Positions 7,601 through 15,972 of a stretch of 64,000 bases of DNA are shown one piece after another. Under the pieces are notes generated by a model, which saw only the letters and a list, made by a program, of their open reading frames with translations, searched no databases and had not been told where the DNA came from. Numbering within the stretch: position 1 is the first letter of the stretch; each line of letters opens with the position of its first letter. This DNA comes from Zobellia uliginosa (GTDB lineage Bacteria > Bacteroidota > Bacteroidia > Flavobacteriales > Flavobacteriaceae): NCBI RefSeq assembly GCF_018860745.1, contig NZ_JAHKPY010000012.1, positions 639,166 through 703,165 of the forward strand, given 5' to 3'. The translations under genes and the position numbers were made by a program.

Positions 7601-9535
7601 TTAATTCGGAATTTTTACTTGAGCTCTAAAACCTTCGCCCTTCTCAGAATCAAAAGTAAGACTTCCGTTAATGGCTAGAATACGCTTTTCTGTATTCCAT
7701 AGTCCATTTTTATTATTTAGGCTACTTTTTGCAGCACCATTGCCGTTATCCGCATACAGTATTTTTAACCTGGTCTTGGTCTGTTCAAAATCTAAAGAAA
7801 CTATCGAAGCCCCACTATGCTTTTGCATATTTATCATTAGCTCTTGCAATACTTTATATAGGGTTTTCTTAGTTAAATCCGATAAGATGTTCCAATCTAC
7901 CTCCTTACTTCCAGTAACTAATAATTGGGTGTTTTTACCATAGCTGCTTAACATGCCAAAAAGCACCTCTTTAAATCTTGAGCCGGTATCAACATCATTG
8001 ATTTTCCTTGAAAAATCCCTACTCTGACTATATAAACTGTCAACAACATTTAAAACTTCCGTAGTATCCGAACCATTCTGAAGCAATACCATGGCGTGGT
8101 TTAGTTTTCCTGCAAAATCATCATGCAGTTTTCTTGAAAATTCCGCCTCGGTCTCATAGGTGGCTTCTATTTTTGCCGTTCTACTCTGCTGTTTTAAACG
8201 CCTTGCCCTTTGTATAAAAAAGAATACGCCACAAACAGATAGTACCAGAACAAATGCCAAACCTGAGTATGATATTAATTTCTGATTGCGCTGTTCGGCA
8301 ACTTCTAATTGATTTTCCGCATTTTTCTTTTCCAAGCGAAGGATAGATTCTTGCTTAAGCGTATCATCATATCTATATTTAGCAAATTGGGTCTTTACTT
8401 TTAGTTCTTGATCATATAAACTATCCTGCAACAAAACATAGCGGTCTTTTACTTTAATATCATTAGGTACCAGCTTCATTAGTTGACGTAATGCATCCTT
8501 TTCTGCCCGTGGTATTTTTAAAGCATTTGAAAGTTGAATTACAGAATCAAAATAGGCTTTTGCTTTTCTAGGATCCTCCTTACTATAAAACTCCCCTAAG
8601 TGGCTATAACTCGCCATTTGACCTCTTTCATCCTTCGCCTTAATCCTTATTTTTAATGGTTTCTCAAAAGCATTGGAACTAATTGATTCTCCTGATAGCC
8701 ATTTTGCATAGGCCAAATTATCTTGAACTCTAGCAAGCTCTTTTGAAGTAGTCTTGATAACGGAATCTTTCTTTATTCTGCTCAAAAGTTCAATAGCTTT
8801 ACCCAACTCATTATCATCAATATAACTAGCGGCTAAATTGTTTTTGTAAATCAAACGGCTTTTATCGGAATCCGTTATATCTATTGCCTTTTGGTAATAA
8901 TTTACGGCATCTGAAAAATTTAAAAGTTTCCTGTGGTTAGTAGCCAAGGTATTATAACAATTGGCCCTTTTATCCGGTTGTTTCAAATACCGCAAGGCAT
9001 CCGTTAGCGTTTCTTTACTGCCGAAAAAGTCATTGTTATTTTTTTGGATGACACCAATGTTCAAGAGGTTTTCACCAATTTGACTGCTATCGTTCAACTT
9101 GGTATAATATTCTTTTGAAAGTGAATAACTTTCAACTCCCTTATAAAAATCATGCTTTATTTCAGCAAAATAATAGCCTAACAAATAATAGTGTTCTGCT
9201 AAAAGCGATGCATTTTCATTTTTTGAATTGTGATTTAAAAGAAGGTTACTATAATATACCAAGCTATCATACTCCCCAGCAGTAAAATGTAGCAGGCTTT
9301 TTTGGTCCAGGACGTATTCATAAAGCGAATCATCTACATGATTTTTTAAATCTTGATACGATTTATTTATGGCCTCTTTTCGCTGCTCTATTGGTAATTT
9401 TCTGTTTTTTGAAATTTTGTATTCAAGAGTGGTACTATCAGAAACTAATCCAGGAGTTCTTGTTGATTCATTTCTAGAAGTACAGGCAACAATTAGACAA
9501 CCGATAATTAAGAAAACCAACTTTTTCAAAAGCAT
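7601..9535 (-). CDS. TPR-containing lipoprotein-type sensor histidine kinase
   Basis: The 644-residue protein starts with a lipobox-like signal (IIGCLIVAC, Cys18). A long helical tetratricopeptide-repeat region follows at about 60-390 (GENLLNIGVIQKNN, CYNTLATNHRKL, AVNYYQKAIDI), then a coiled coil, one membrane helix at about 422-445 and a cytoplasmic kinase. The phosphoacceptor is His471 in SRKLHDDFAGKLNHAM, a NarQ/DesK-like HisKA_3 type of motif. The HATPase domain fills the C-terminus, with the G-box DNGNGA and N-box-like MINMQKHSGAS. The TPR part is predicted periplasmic and would sense a protein or cell-wall signal. It is co-transcribed with the LuxR-type regulator. This architecture is frequent in Bacteroidota. 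Confidence 0.88.
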   Translation of the reverse strand: MLLKKLVFLIIGCLIVACTSRNESTRTPGLVSDSTTLEYKISKNRKLPIEQRKEAINKSYQDLKNHVDDSLYEYVLDQKSLLHFTAGEYDSLVYYSNLLLNHNSKNENASLLAEHYYLLGYYFAEIKHDFYKGVESYSLSKEYYTKLNDSSQIGENLLNIGVIQKNNNDFFGSKETLTDALRYLKQPDKRANCYNTLATNHRKLLNFSDAVNYYQKAIDITDSDKSRLIYKNNLAASYIDDNELGKAIELLSRIKKDSVIKTTSKELARVQDNLAYAKWLSGESISSNAFEKPLKIRIKAKDERGQMASYSHLGEFYSKEDPRKAKAYFDSVIQLSNALKIPRAEKDALRQLMKLVPNDIKVKDRYVLLQDSLYDQELKVKTQFAKYRYDDTLKQESILRLEKKNAENQLEVAEQRNQKLISYSGLAFVLVLSVCGVFFFIQRARRLKQQSRTAKIEATYETEAEFSRKLHDDFAGKLNHAMVLLQNGSDTTEVLNVVDSLYSQSRDFSRKINDVDTGSRFKEVLFGMLSSYGKNTQLLVTGSKEVDWNILSDLTKKTLYKVLQELMINMQKHSGASIVSLDFEQTKTRLKILYADNGNGAAKSSLNNKNGLWNTEKRILAINGSLTFDSEKGEGFRAQVKIPN

Positions 9536-9770
9536 TAGGAATTGTTAGATTAACCAAAAAGAGCCCTACTATAAAACATGGCTCAAATTAATCAAATTTA
9601 TCGGCTTTGCTGTGAAGATTCCATAACTGAAATCTTCTTACTCTATTTTCAATACGACCAATTTTGAATATGAATAATATTCTATGCCGGGTTATTGTAA
9701 AAGACAAAAATCAACATGATTAAGAATAGGAAGATTGAAAAACGGAATATGAACTATCCGATTTTCATCG

Positions 9771-9822
9771 TTTCACAACTTAAATCTTACTTGATACACA
9801 CATTTTCCTACATTTCACAACT
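9771..9822 (+). promoter_or_regulatory. Paired TTTCACAACT motifs upstream of a sorting-domain micro-protein
   Basis: TTTCACAACT occurs at 9771-9780 and 9813-9822 in the 350-bp spacer between the kinase and the 9886 gene. The second copy starts 73 bp before the ATG. A matching TTTCACAACA lies 71 bp before the ATG of the sister gene. The rest of the spacer 9536-9885 shows no gene. Confidence 0.45.
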
Positions 9823-9885
9823 TGCCTCAACGATCAAAATAAAGATTTCGTATATTCGTGGTATATTATTTGCTCACATAATTAT

Positions 9886-10194
9886 ATGAAGCACTTTTAC
9901 TTAATTCTTACTTTTCTATGTATTTCCTTTTCCTATGGGCAAAATTCCCAAGGAAATGGAGACATTAAAGGTTTTAAACTTTACCCAAATCCCGTTACTA
10001 ACGGTAAGGTATATATTAGTACTTCCGAAAATGGCCCAAAGAAAATTTTAATTTATGATGTTTTGGGAACTCAGGTATTTGAGAGTAAGATCAATGAAGA
10101 CGAACTTTACCTTTCCAATATTGACGCAGGTGTCTATGTACTGCGTGTATACCAAAACAATAAAGTGGCTACCCGAAAATTAATTATCAAATAG
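9886..10194 (+). CDS. Small secreted protein consisting of a signal peptide and a T9SS type A sorting domain
   Basis: The 102-residue product has a signal peptide (MKHFYLILTFLCISFSYGQ) and about ten linker residues. It then goes straight into a type A T9SS C-terminal domain (GFKLYPNPVTNGKVYIS, KKILIYDVLGTQVF, IDAGVYVLRVYQNNK, ending TRKLIIK). Normally this domain is the last 75 or so residues of a much larger cargo; here nothing precedes it. It is therefore either a mini-protein displayed or released by T9SS, or a decoy/occupancy signal for the sorting machinery. A homologous gene lies 231 bp downstream on the same strand. It is unlikely to be a truncated pseudogene because signal peptide and domain are joined in frame twice. 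Confidence 0.85.
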   Translation: MKHFYLILTFLCISFSYGQNSQGNGDIKGFKLYPNPVTNGKVYISTSENGPKKILIYDVLGTQVFESKINEDELYLSNIDAGVYVLRVYQNNKVATRKLIIK

Positions 10195-10354
10195 GGCAAT
10201 ACTTTTCAACTTCTCCCAGTACTTGCTGGAAGGCACTTATTTTCAACTTCTTAAAAATTTATCTTCCTAGTTTTCATTCCAACACCTGTCGATGAATGGT
10301 AAAAAAACAGCGATGAACGGAAATCAATGCTCTGTTCACAAACACCTAGGCCAC

Positions 10355-10364
10355 TTTCACAACA
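10355..10364 (+). promoter_or_regulatory. TTTCACAACA motif upstream of the second sorting-domain micro-protein
   Basis: The motif begins 71 bp before ATG 10426 and matches the copy 73 bp before ATG 9886. Downstream bases also align (A-GA-CAAA, then TCGTTGGTTA versus TCGTGGTATA). A TACCTTTA box at about 10396-10403 could be the -7 element. Confidence 0.45.
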
Positions 10365-10425
10365 TTTTGTAATGACCAAAGCCCTCGTTGGTTACCTTTA
10401 AGCTATTGACCCCAAATCAATAGAT

Positions 10426-10749
10426 ATGCGTGCTACCTACTTCATGCTTTTAATGGTATTTACCATTGGGCTGTCCGCCCAGGAATCATTTAAATATGAA
10501 AATCAACCCAAAGAAGAAATTCCTGGTTTTAAACTGTACCCTAATCCTGCTTTTACCGATGTAGTGAACGTTATTACGAGAGATAATCAACTAAAACAGG
10601 TCAAAGTCTATGATGTCTTTGGTAAAATTGTACTAACTCAACAAATCTCCAAAAGCAATCTTAATATCTCCAGACTAGTGCCGGGAGTATATGTTTTACA
10701 GGTAACCGAAAACAAAAAAACCAGTAACCGCAAGCTTGTCGTAAAATAA
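10426..10749 (+). CDS. Second small secreted signal peptide plus T9SS sorting-domain protein
   Basis: The product has 107 residues and the same plan as its upstream neighbour. A signal peptide (MRATYFMLLMVFTIGLSAQ) and a 15-residue linker precede the type A sorting domain (GFKLYPNPAFTDVVNVI, KQVKVYDVFGKIVL, LVPGVYVLQVTENKK, ending SNRKLVVK). The two are paralogues that have diverged at many positions but kept the YPNP, YDV-G and G-VYVL cores. Promoter-proximal sequences are also shared. A strong terminator follows directly, so the gene is the end of its unit. Role unknown. Confidence 0.85.
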   Translation: MRATYFMLLMVFTIGLSAQESFKYENQPKEEIPGFKLYPNPAFTDVVNVITRDNQLKQVKVYDVFGKIVLTQQISKSNLNISRLVPGVYVLQVTENKKTSNRKLVVK

Positions 10750-10757
10750 CTCCATAA

Positions 10758-10785
10758 AAAAAAGCTCCCGTTCGAGAGCTTTTTT
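10758..10785. terminator. Bidirectional intrinsic terminator
   Basis: AAAAAAGCTC (10758-10767) pairs with GAGCTTTTTT (10776-10785) around an 8-nt loop, nine bp after the stop of the upstream gene and before the convergent PPIase gene. Confidence 0.8.
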
Positions 10786-10863
10786 CAATTTAATTAAAAC
10801 AAGTATTAAATATGTTACTCTTATCAATAGTTGTTGAATTACCACGTAATAAGAGACTGTAAA

Positions 10864-11295
10864 CTATAGTATTTCAACTACTTCTAAATCAAAAATAAGA
10901 TCTTTACCTGCTAAAGGGTGATTACCATCTACTACTATAGTTTCTTCTTTAACATCGGTAACCAACAAGTTGATTTCTTGTCCGCTCTGTGTTTGAGAAA
11001 CAAGCCCCATTCCTACTTTAGGCTCAATATCCTGTGGTAATTGACTTTTTGGAACCTCCTGTATCAATTCTGTTTTAGGCTCTCCGTAAGCTTCTTCTTT
11101 TGGAATATTAACGGTCTTTTTCTCATTGATTTTCATATCAATAAGACCTTTTTCAAAACCAGGTATCAATTGCCCTTGCCCCATTGTAAATTCAATAGGC
11201 TCTCCTCTTTCTACAGAGCTATCAAAAACTTCTCCTGTAGCCAATTTTCCTGTGTAATGTACTTTTACTTTATCGTTCTCTTTAACTTGACTCAT
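10864..11295 (-). CDS. FKBP-type peptidyl-prolyl isomerase, SlyD-like
   Basis: The 143-residue protein opens with the FKBP strand KENDKVKVHYTGKL and the GEVFDSS core. It continues with the loop GQGQLIPGFEKGL (about 39-51) and an insert-in-flap domain (about 65-125, KKTVNIPKEEAYG, LVTDVKEETIVVDGNHPLAG), ending in FDLEVVEI. This is the SlyD arrangement, but without the His-rich nickel-binding tail of enterobacterial SlyD. It lacks a signal peptide and is thus a cytoplasmic folding catalyst and chaperone. It is monocistronic, convergent with the sorting-domain gene and separated from it by a terminator. Confidence 0.9.
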   Translation of the reverse strand: MSQVKENDKVKVHYTGKLATGEVFDSSVERGEPIEFTMGQGQLIPGFEKGLIDMKINEKKTVNIPKEEAYGEPKTELIQEVPKSQLPQDIEPKVGMGLVSQTQSGQEINLLVTDVKEETIVVDGNHPLAGKDLIFDLEVVEIL

Positions 11296-11562
11296 AATAT
11301 CATTTTAAAAAACAGCAAAATGCTATTTTATAGCTATTTCGGTAAAGGTACAGGTATAAAACCGGTTACAAAATCTTTAACCCAAGGCTACTGGGTATTT
11401 GGAAAACATTAACATATTATTCTCAAATAGTTAAAAGAATTAACATTTGGCTTGTGTTCTCAAAATAGCCCTTTTCATCTGGACCAGAATTATCCACTTT
11501 TACCCATGTTGTTTATTTTATACGGTTAAGGATATCACTATTTTTGCCAAAGGAACTCTTTT

Positions 11563-12540
11563 ATGAACGGTAGTAAAATTTTTAAAATTAATTCTCAGCA
11601 TGAATTTGATGTTCAGGCCTTAAATGTGTTCAAACATCAATATCACAATAATCCTACATATCATCAATTCTGCTCCTACCTAAAAAAGTCTGACGAAAAC
11701 GTAACCCAAGTTTCCGAAATACCTTTTCTACCTATCTCGTTTTTTAAGTCAAAAGATATAATTTCCGGCGAAAAAAAACCTGAAGCCATCTTTACAAGCA
11801 GTGGTACCACAGGAAGCGAGACAAGCAAACATTTTGTGAATCGGATTTCTCTTTATGAACATAGTTTCCGAAAAGCTTTTGAGATTTTCTACGGAAAAGT
11901 ACAGGATTATTGCGTTCTTGCCCTATTACCATCCTACCTAGAACGGGAAGGTTCATCACTTATCTATATGGTAGATGATATGATAAAAGAAAGCAAACAC
12001 GAGGATAGCGGCTTCTACCTCAATAATATAGAAAGTCTCCATCAGAAGTTACTAGAACTTGATGCCAGTGGCCAAAAGATACTACTTATTGGGGTCTCTT
12101 TCGCTCTTTTGGATATGGTTGAAAACCATCCTATTCAGCTTAAAAATACAATCATTATGGAAACTGGCGGTATGAAAGGGCGGAGAAAAGAACTAATTCG
12201 CGATGAATTACATGATATTCTAAAAACTGGATTTGGAGTACCTGTCATACACTCGGAATACGGCATGACAGAGCTTCTATCGCAAGGGTATTCTAAAGGT
12301 AACGGTATTTTTGAAACTCCACCTTGGATGAAAATATTGATTCGTGATACGGAAGACCCGTTGACATATCAAGACCACAAAAAAACGGGGGGCATAAACG
12401 TCATAGATTTAGCGAATATTGATTCTTGTGCATTTATTGCTACACAAGATTTAGGCAAAACTTATGATAACAGTACGTTTGAAGTGCTAGGCCGTTTTGA
12501 CAATTCTGATGTTAGGGGCTGTAATCTTATGGTCCTTTAA
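11563..12540 (+). CDS. LuxE/PaaK-like acyl-protein synthetase family protein
   Basis: The 325-residue protein belongs to the LuxE-like branch of adenylate-forming enzymes. It has IPFLPISFFKSKDI near 50, the phosphate-loop-like TSSGTTGSE (about 85-92), LALLPSYLEREGSSLIYM, the MGGMKGRRKE-like METGGMKGRRKELIRDEL near 200 and SEYGMTELLSQ near 235. In luminous bacteria LuxE activates a fatty acid and passes it to LuxC. Here no luxCDAB genes are near, and such stand-alone genes are common in Bacteroidota, where the acyl substrate is unknown. Its last four bases overlap the convergent lipoprotein gene. Confidence 0.78.
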   Translation: MNGSKIFKINSQHEFDVQALNVFKHQYHNNPTYHQFCSYLKKSDENVTQVSEIPFLPISFFKSKDIISGEKKPEAIFTSSGTTGSETSKHFVNRISLYEHSFRKAFEIFYGKVQDYCVLALLPSYLEREGSSLIYMVDDMIKESKHEDSGFYLNNIESLHQKLLELDASGQKILLIGVSFALLDMVENHPIQLKNTIIMETGGMKGRRKELIRDELHDILKTGFGVPVIHSEYGMTELLSQGYSKGNGIFETPPWMKILIRDTEDPLTYQDHKKTGGINVIDLANIDSCAFIATQDLGKTYDNSTFEVLGRFDNSDVRGCNLMVL

Positions 12541-13067
12541 AGACCTAAAATTTTAGCATCTACGAAGAAGGTTGTATTTACATCTATTTCATGATCAGTG
12601 CTGATCAACTCGTCCGTAACGGTTTCCAATCTAAGATTGAATTTATCTTTTTTGATGTAATCCTTAAGGTCAATATCAATTACATCTACATCCAAGACAT
12701 CGCCTACGGTATCGTCAACTTCCTCTTTGGAAGCAATCATAATTTCATCAAGACCGTCTGCAGAAATATAAACCTTTAAAGATTCAAGGAAACTAAAGTC
12801 GCTATCGTCCGGCGTTGTAATCTTTAATTCCAACTCAGTCAGCTTAATTTCCTCGATTAAATCTTTACGCGTATCATTTACCTCAAACTCCGATTCCGAA
12901 TAGGTTTCCACATCTGGGGTAAACATATCAAAAGGAAGATCAATTCCTGTTGAGGACGGTATAGTAACTTGAGTTGTATAATCTATATTGAACTTGGTAA
13001 GCTCATCCAATTTATCACAAGAAGCAAAAACAGAAATCGCAGTAATTAAAATTAGAAATTTACGCAT
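12537..13067 (-). CDS. Hypothetical lipoprotein, acidic beta-rich
   Basis: The start is placed at ATG 13065-13067 because the sequence from there is a textbook lipoprotein signal (MRKFLILITAISVFASC). An upstream in-frame ATG would add 18 charged residues. The mature 160 residues are strongly acidic (many Asp/Glu in VDDTVGDVLDVDVIDIDL) and predicted beta-rich, with hydrophobic alternation and no enzyme motif. It is probably a periplasmic or outer-membrane anchored protein of a Bacteroidota-restricted family; function unknown. It sits between luxE-like and tyrS genes and overlaps the former by 4 bp tail to tail. Confidence 0.7.
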   Translation of the reverse strand: MRKFLILITAISVFASCDKLDELTKFNIDYTTQVTIPSSTGIDLPFDMFTPDVETYSESEFEVNDTRKDLIEEIKLTELELKITTPDDSDFSFLESLKVYISADGLDEIMIASKEEVDDTVGDVLDVDVIDIDLKDYIKKDKFNLRLETVTDELISTDHEIDVNTTFFVDAKILGL

Positions 13068-13165
13068 ACTAAAACGGGGTTTAAAAAGCATTATGGGTAC
13101 ATAACGCTTACCAAACCCCATTTAGTCTATGTTTTTTTAGAATGGTGAAAAAATTACTAAATCGA

Positions 13166-14461
13166 CTAACTTACCACTAGTACAAAGTAATTTTTCTTAC
13201 CTCGCTGTAGCAGCACAAACTTGCCGTTGATTACATCGTTTTCAGTGATAAAGTAATCAGCTTTTACCTTTTCCTTATTTACTGAAATAGAGTTTTGTTT
13301 CAATTCTCTCCTTGCTTCACTATTAGAAGCCAAAAATCCTGTTTTATCTGCCAAAGCACCGATCATATCCAATCCTGGAGTAAGTTCCGATTTAGAAATT
13401 TCGGCTTGTGGGACACCATCAAAAATATCTAAAAAGGTCTTTTCGTTCAGACCTTTTAAATCCTCTGAAGTTGATTTCCCAAAAAGAATGTTACTAGCTT
13501 TCTGAGCATTCTCCAAATCTTCCTGAGAATGCACCATAACAGTAATTTCTTCAGCCAGGCGCTTCTGTAACGCACGCATATGTGGCGCCTCTTGATGCTC
13601 TTTTATTAAGCCATCTATTTCTTGTTTTGAAAGGAAAGTAAATATCTTAATGTATTTTTCAGCATCCTCATCCGATGTGTTCAACCAGTATTGGTAAAAC
13701 TTGTAAGGTGATGTACGCTCAGAATCCAACCAGATATTTCCTCCTTCGGTCTTACCGAACTTGGTTCCATCTGCTTTTGTAATTAAAGGGCAAGTTAAAG
13801 CAAAGCCTTTTCCTCCTCCTATTCTTCTAATGAGTTCCGTTCCGGTGGTTATATTCCCCCACTGGTCACTACCACCCATTTGTAGCGTACAATTATGGTT
13901 CTGGTATAAGTACAAGAAATCATACCCCTGCACCATTTGGTAGGTGAATTCAGTAAAGGACATCCCTTCTTTGGATTCTGCCGAAAGTCGCTTTTTGACC
14001 GAATCCTTGGCCATCATATAATTAACGGTGATATGCTTACCCACATCTCTTATAAAGTCCAAAAACGAAAAATCCTTCATCCAGTCATAATTATTGACCA
14101 AGATGGCAGCATTATCAGCATTTCCATCAAAATCCAAGAAACGTGACAATTGTTCTTTCAATGCTTCTTGGTTATGACGCAGTGTAGGCTCATCCAGTAA
14201 ATTACGCTCTGCAGATTTACCAGAAGGATCACCGATCATACCTGTAGCACCGCCTATAAGCGCATACGGTTTATGGCCGGCCAATTGAAAGTGACGCAGC
14301 ATCATAACACCTACTAAGTGGCCAATATGCAATGAGTCCGCGGTAGGGTCAATACCTACGTAGGCAGATTGCATTTCGTTCATTAGGTGTTCTTCGGTTC
14401 CCGGCATTGCGTCATGCAACATGCCTCTCCATTTTAATTCTTCTACAAAGTTTGAAGTCAT
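13166..14461 (-). CDS. tyrS: Tyrosyl-tRNA synthetase
   Basis: The 431-residue class I synthetase charges tRNA-Tyr. The HIGH motif is intact (HIGH at 45-48 in [14 protein letters not shown]), as are the Tyr-binding MGGSDQWGN (195-203) and the KMSKS-equivalent KFGKT (234-238), the TyrRS-specific variant. The last 65 or so residues form an S4-like RNA-binding domain ([29 protein letters not shown]). Length matches bacterial TyrZ/TyrS of about 420-430 residues. It is a single gene, divergent from the SDR gene. No T-box is seen, as expected for this phylum. Confidence 0.96.
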   Translation of the reverse strand: MTSNFVEELKWRGMLHDAMPGTEEHLMNEMQSAYVGIDPTADSLHIGHLVGVMMLRHFQLAGHKPYALIGGATGMIGDPSGKSAERNLLDEPTLRHNQEALKEQLSRFLDFDGNADNAAILVNNYDWMKDFSFLDFIRDVGKHITVNYMMAKDSVKKRLSAESKEGMSFTEFTYQMVQGYDFLYLYQNHNCTLQMGGSDQWGNITTGTELIRRIGGGKGFALTCPLITKADGTKFGKTEGGNIWLDSERTSPYKFYQYWLNTSDEDAEKYIKIFTFLSKQEIDGLIKEHQEAPHMRALQKRLAEEITVMVHSQEDLENAQKASNILFGKSTSEDLKGLNEKTFLDIFDGVPQAEISKSELTPGLDMIGALADKTGFLASNSEARRELKQNSISVNKEKVKADYFITENDVINGKFVLLQRGKKNYFVLVVS

Positions 14462-14551
14462 GTCCGTCTATTCTGAAAATTTGCTACAAATATAAAAGTA
14501 AATCATGGCCTGACCCTTGATTATTAAAGGAATTTATTCCGTGCTATTTGC

Positions 14552-14559
14552 TAACTTTG
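14552..14559 (+). promoter_or_regulatory. -7 box TAACTTTG abutting the SDR start codon
   Basis: The box is a perfect match to the Bacteroidota -7 consensus TAnnTTTG. It ends 4 nt before ATG 14564, so transcription would begin at or very near the start codon and give a leaderless mRNA. No good -33 TTG lies at the usual distance. Confidence 0.45.
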
Positions 14560-14563
14560 GCAG

Positions 14564-15568
14564 ATGGTCTTGGTTACAGGAGGAACGGGGTTAGTTGGCT
14601 CACATCTTTTATTCAAATTGGTGCAGAACGGTTATTCCGTAAGGGCAATTCACAGAAAAGACAGTGATCTTAAACGTGTGGCCAAGATTTTTGGCTATTA
14701 TACAGATGACGCCCAACTTTTCAACAAAATAGAATGGGTAGAAGCTGATATTATTGACATACCGGCCTTAGAGATTGCTTTTGACCAGATTACCCACGTC
14801 TACCACACTGCAGCACTTATTTCTTTCGACCCACAGGATTTTGATACGCTCCAAAAAATAAACACGGAAGGAACCGCCAATATTGTAAACCTCTGTATCA
14901 CTAACGGAATAAAGAAACTTTGCTACACCAGCACTATAGGAGCTATTGGCAGAAGTCTAGGTGATGCCATGGCGAATGAAGAAAATGCCTGGACACCTCG
15001 CGAAGCCAATGTATACGGATTGACCAAGCAGGCTGCAGAAATGGAAGTTTGGCGCGGTTCCCAAGAAGGTTTACCCGTAGTAATGGTGAACCCGGGTGTA
15101 ATTGTAGGACCAGGATTCTGGTACAGTGGTAGTGGTGATTTATTCTCGGTAGCTAAAAAAGGATATCGGTTTTATCCGCCTGGCGGAACAGGTTTTATTA
15201 CCGTTTACGACGTAGTCAAAATGATGATTTCCTTAATGGATTCGGAGATAATAAACGAACGTTATATTGCGGTATCGGAGAATCTAACCTTCCGAGAGAT
15301 TCTTACGAAAATCACTACCCAGTTGGGAATTAAGCCTCCCAGCGTGCAATTAAAATTTTGGCAACTTGAAATAGGCAGATGGTTTGATTACCTAAAAAAC
15401 CTATTTCTTAAAAACGGCAGGAGAATTACCAAAAACTCCATACAATCCCTTAAACATCGAGAAATTTACGATAACCAAAAGATTAAAACCGATTTAAATT
15501 TTGAATTCGAAGCACTGGATGATACCATTATCTTTTGCTGCAAAAAATTTACGGAAGAGTATCCGTAG
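14564..15568 (+). CDS. NAD(P)-dependent epimerase/dehydratase (extended SDR)
   Basis: The 334-residue protein has a Rossmann start MVLVTGGTGLVGSHL (GxxGxxG at 6-12). It also has the DxxD-like VEADIIDI near 60, an active-site Tyr-x3-Lys (YGLTKQA near 157-163) and the substrate-side NPGVIVGPG loop. This is the extended SDR pattern of NAD-dependent epimerases and dihydroflavonol reductase-like enzymes. The substrate is unknown. The 3' end overlaps the convergent DUF4296 gene by 20 bp. The start is fixed by the Rossmann strand that begins at residue 2. Confidence 0.85.
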   Translation: MVLVTGGTGLVGSHLLFKLVQNGYSVRAIHRKDSDLKRVAKIFGYYTDDAQLFNKIEWVEADIIDIPALEIAFDQITHVYHTAALISFDPQDFDTLQKINTEGTANIVNLCITNGIKKLCYTSTIGAIGRSLGDAMANEENAWTPREANVYGLTKQAAEMEVWRGSQEGLPVVMVNPGVIVGPGFWYSGSGDLFSVAKKGYRFYPPGGTGFITVYDVVKMMISLMDSEIINERYIAVSENLTFREILTKITTQLGIKPPSVQLKFWQLEIGRWFDYLKNLFLKNGRRITKNSIQSLKHREIYDNQKIKTDLNFEFEALDDTIIFCCKKFTEEYP

Positions 15569-15971
15569 CTTTTTTTGCCTTTGCTTCCTGTCTTTTTAGT
15601 TTCTCCTTGGCAACCCGTAGGCTATCATTAATTTTTTTCTGCTCCTCTAACGCTTTTCCCTCACGCTCAAGATTAGCCTCTACCTCCTTGTATATTTTCT
15701 CATACTCTACAGGCAGAGAGGCATAATACCTATCACTTTCTACCAACTGCAGACTGTCTATGTTATATTTGTTGAAAATATATTCCATAGGCTCTATATC
15801 ATTATCCCGAAGCACTTGGATATTGGTAGTTTTTGCTGCGTTTACAATAGCCAAATCTTGAAGAATATCAACCATTTTCTCTTTTGGAATAAGATTTTCT
15901 GGTTTTTCCAAAAGTTGTTCATTGCAAGAAGCAAATCCAAAAATCACCAACACTATGACTAAAACCCTCAT
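15549..15971 (-). CDS. DUF4296 family lipoprotein
   Basis: The 140-residue product has a lipoprotein signal (MRVLVIVLVIFGFASC), a helical domain with LIPKEKMVDILQDLAIVNAAK and NIDSLQLVESDRYYASLP, and a Lys/Glu-rich coiled C-terminus. The middle part matches DUF4296, a Bacteroidota family often encoded near dihydroorotase, as here. The dihydroorotase gene ends 1 bp upstream of this start, so both are one operon with the GT2 gene. Function is unknown. Confidence 0.8.
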   Translation of the reverse strand: MRVLVIVLVIFGFASCNEQLLEKPENLIPKEKMVDILQDLAIVNAAKTTNIQVLRDNDIEPMEYIFNKYNIDSLQLVESDRYYASLPVEYEKIYKEVEANLEREGKALEEQKKINDSLRVAKEKLKRQEAKAKKATDTLP

Positions 15972-15972
15972 A

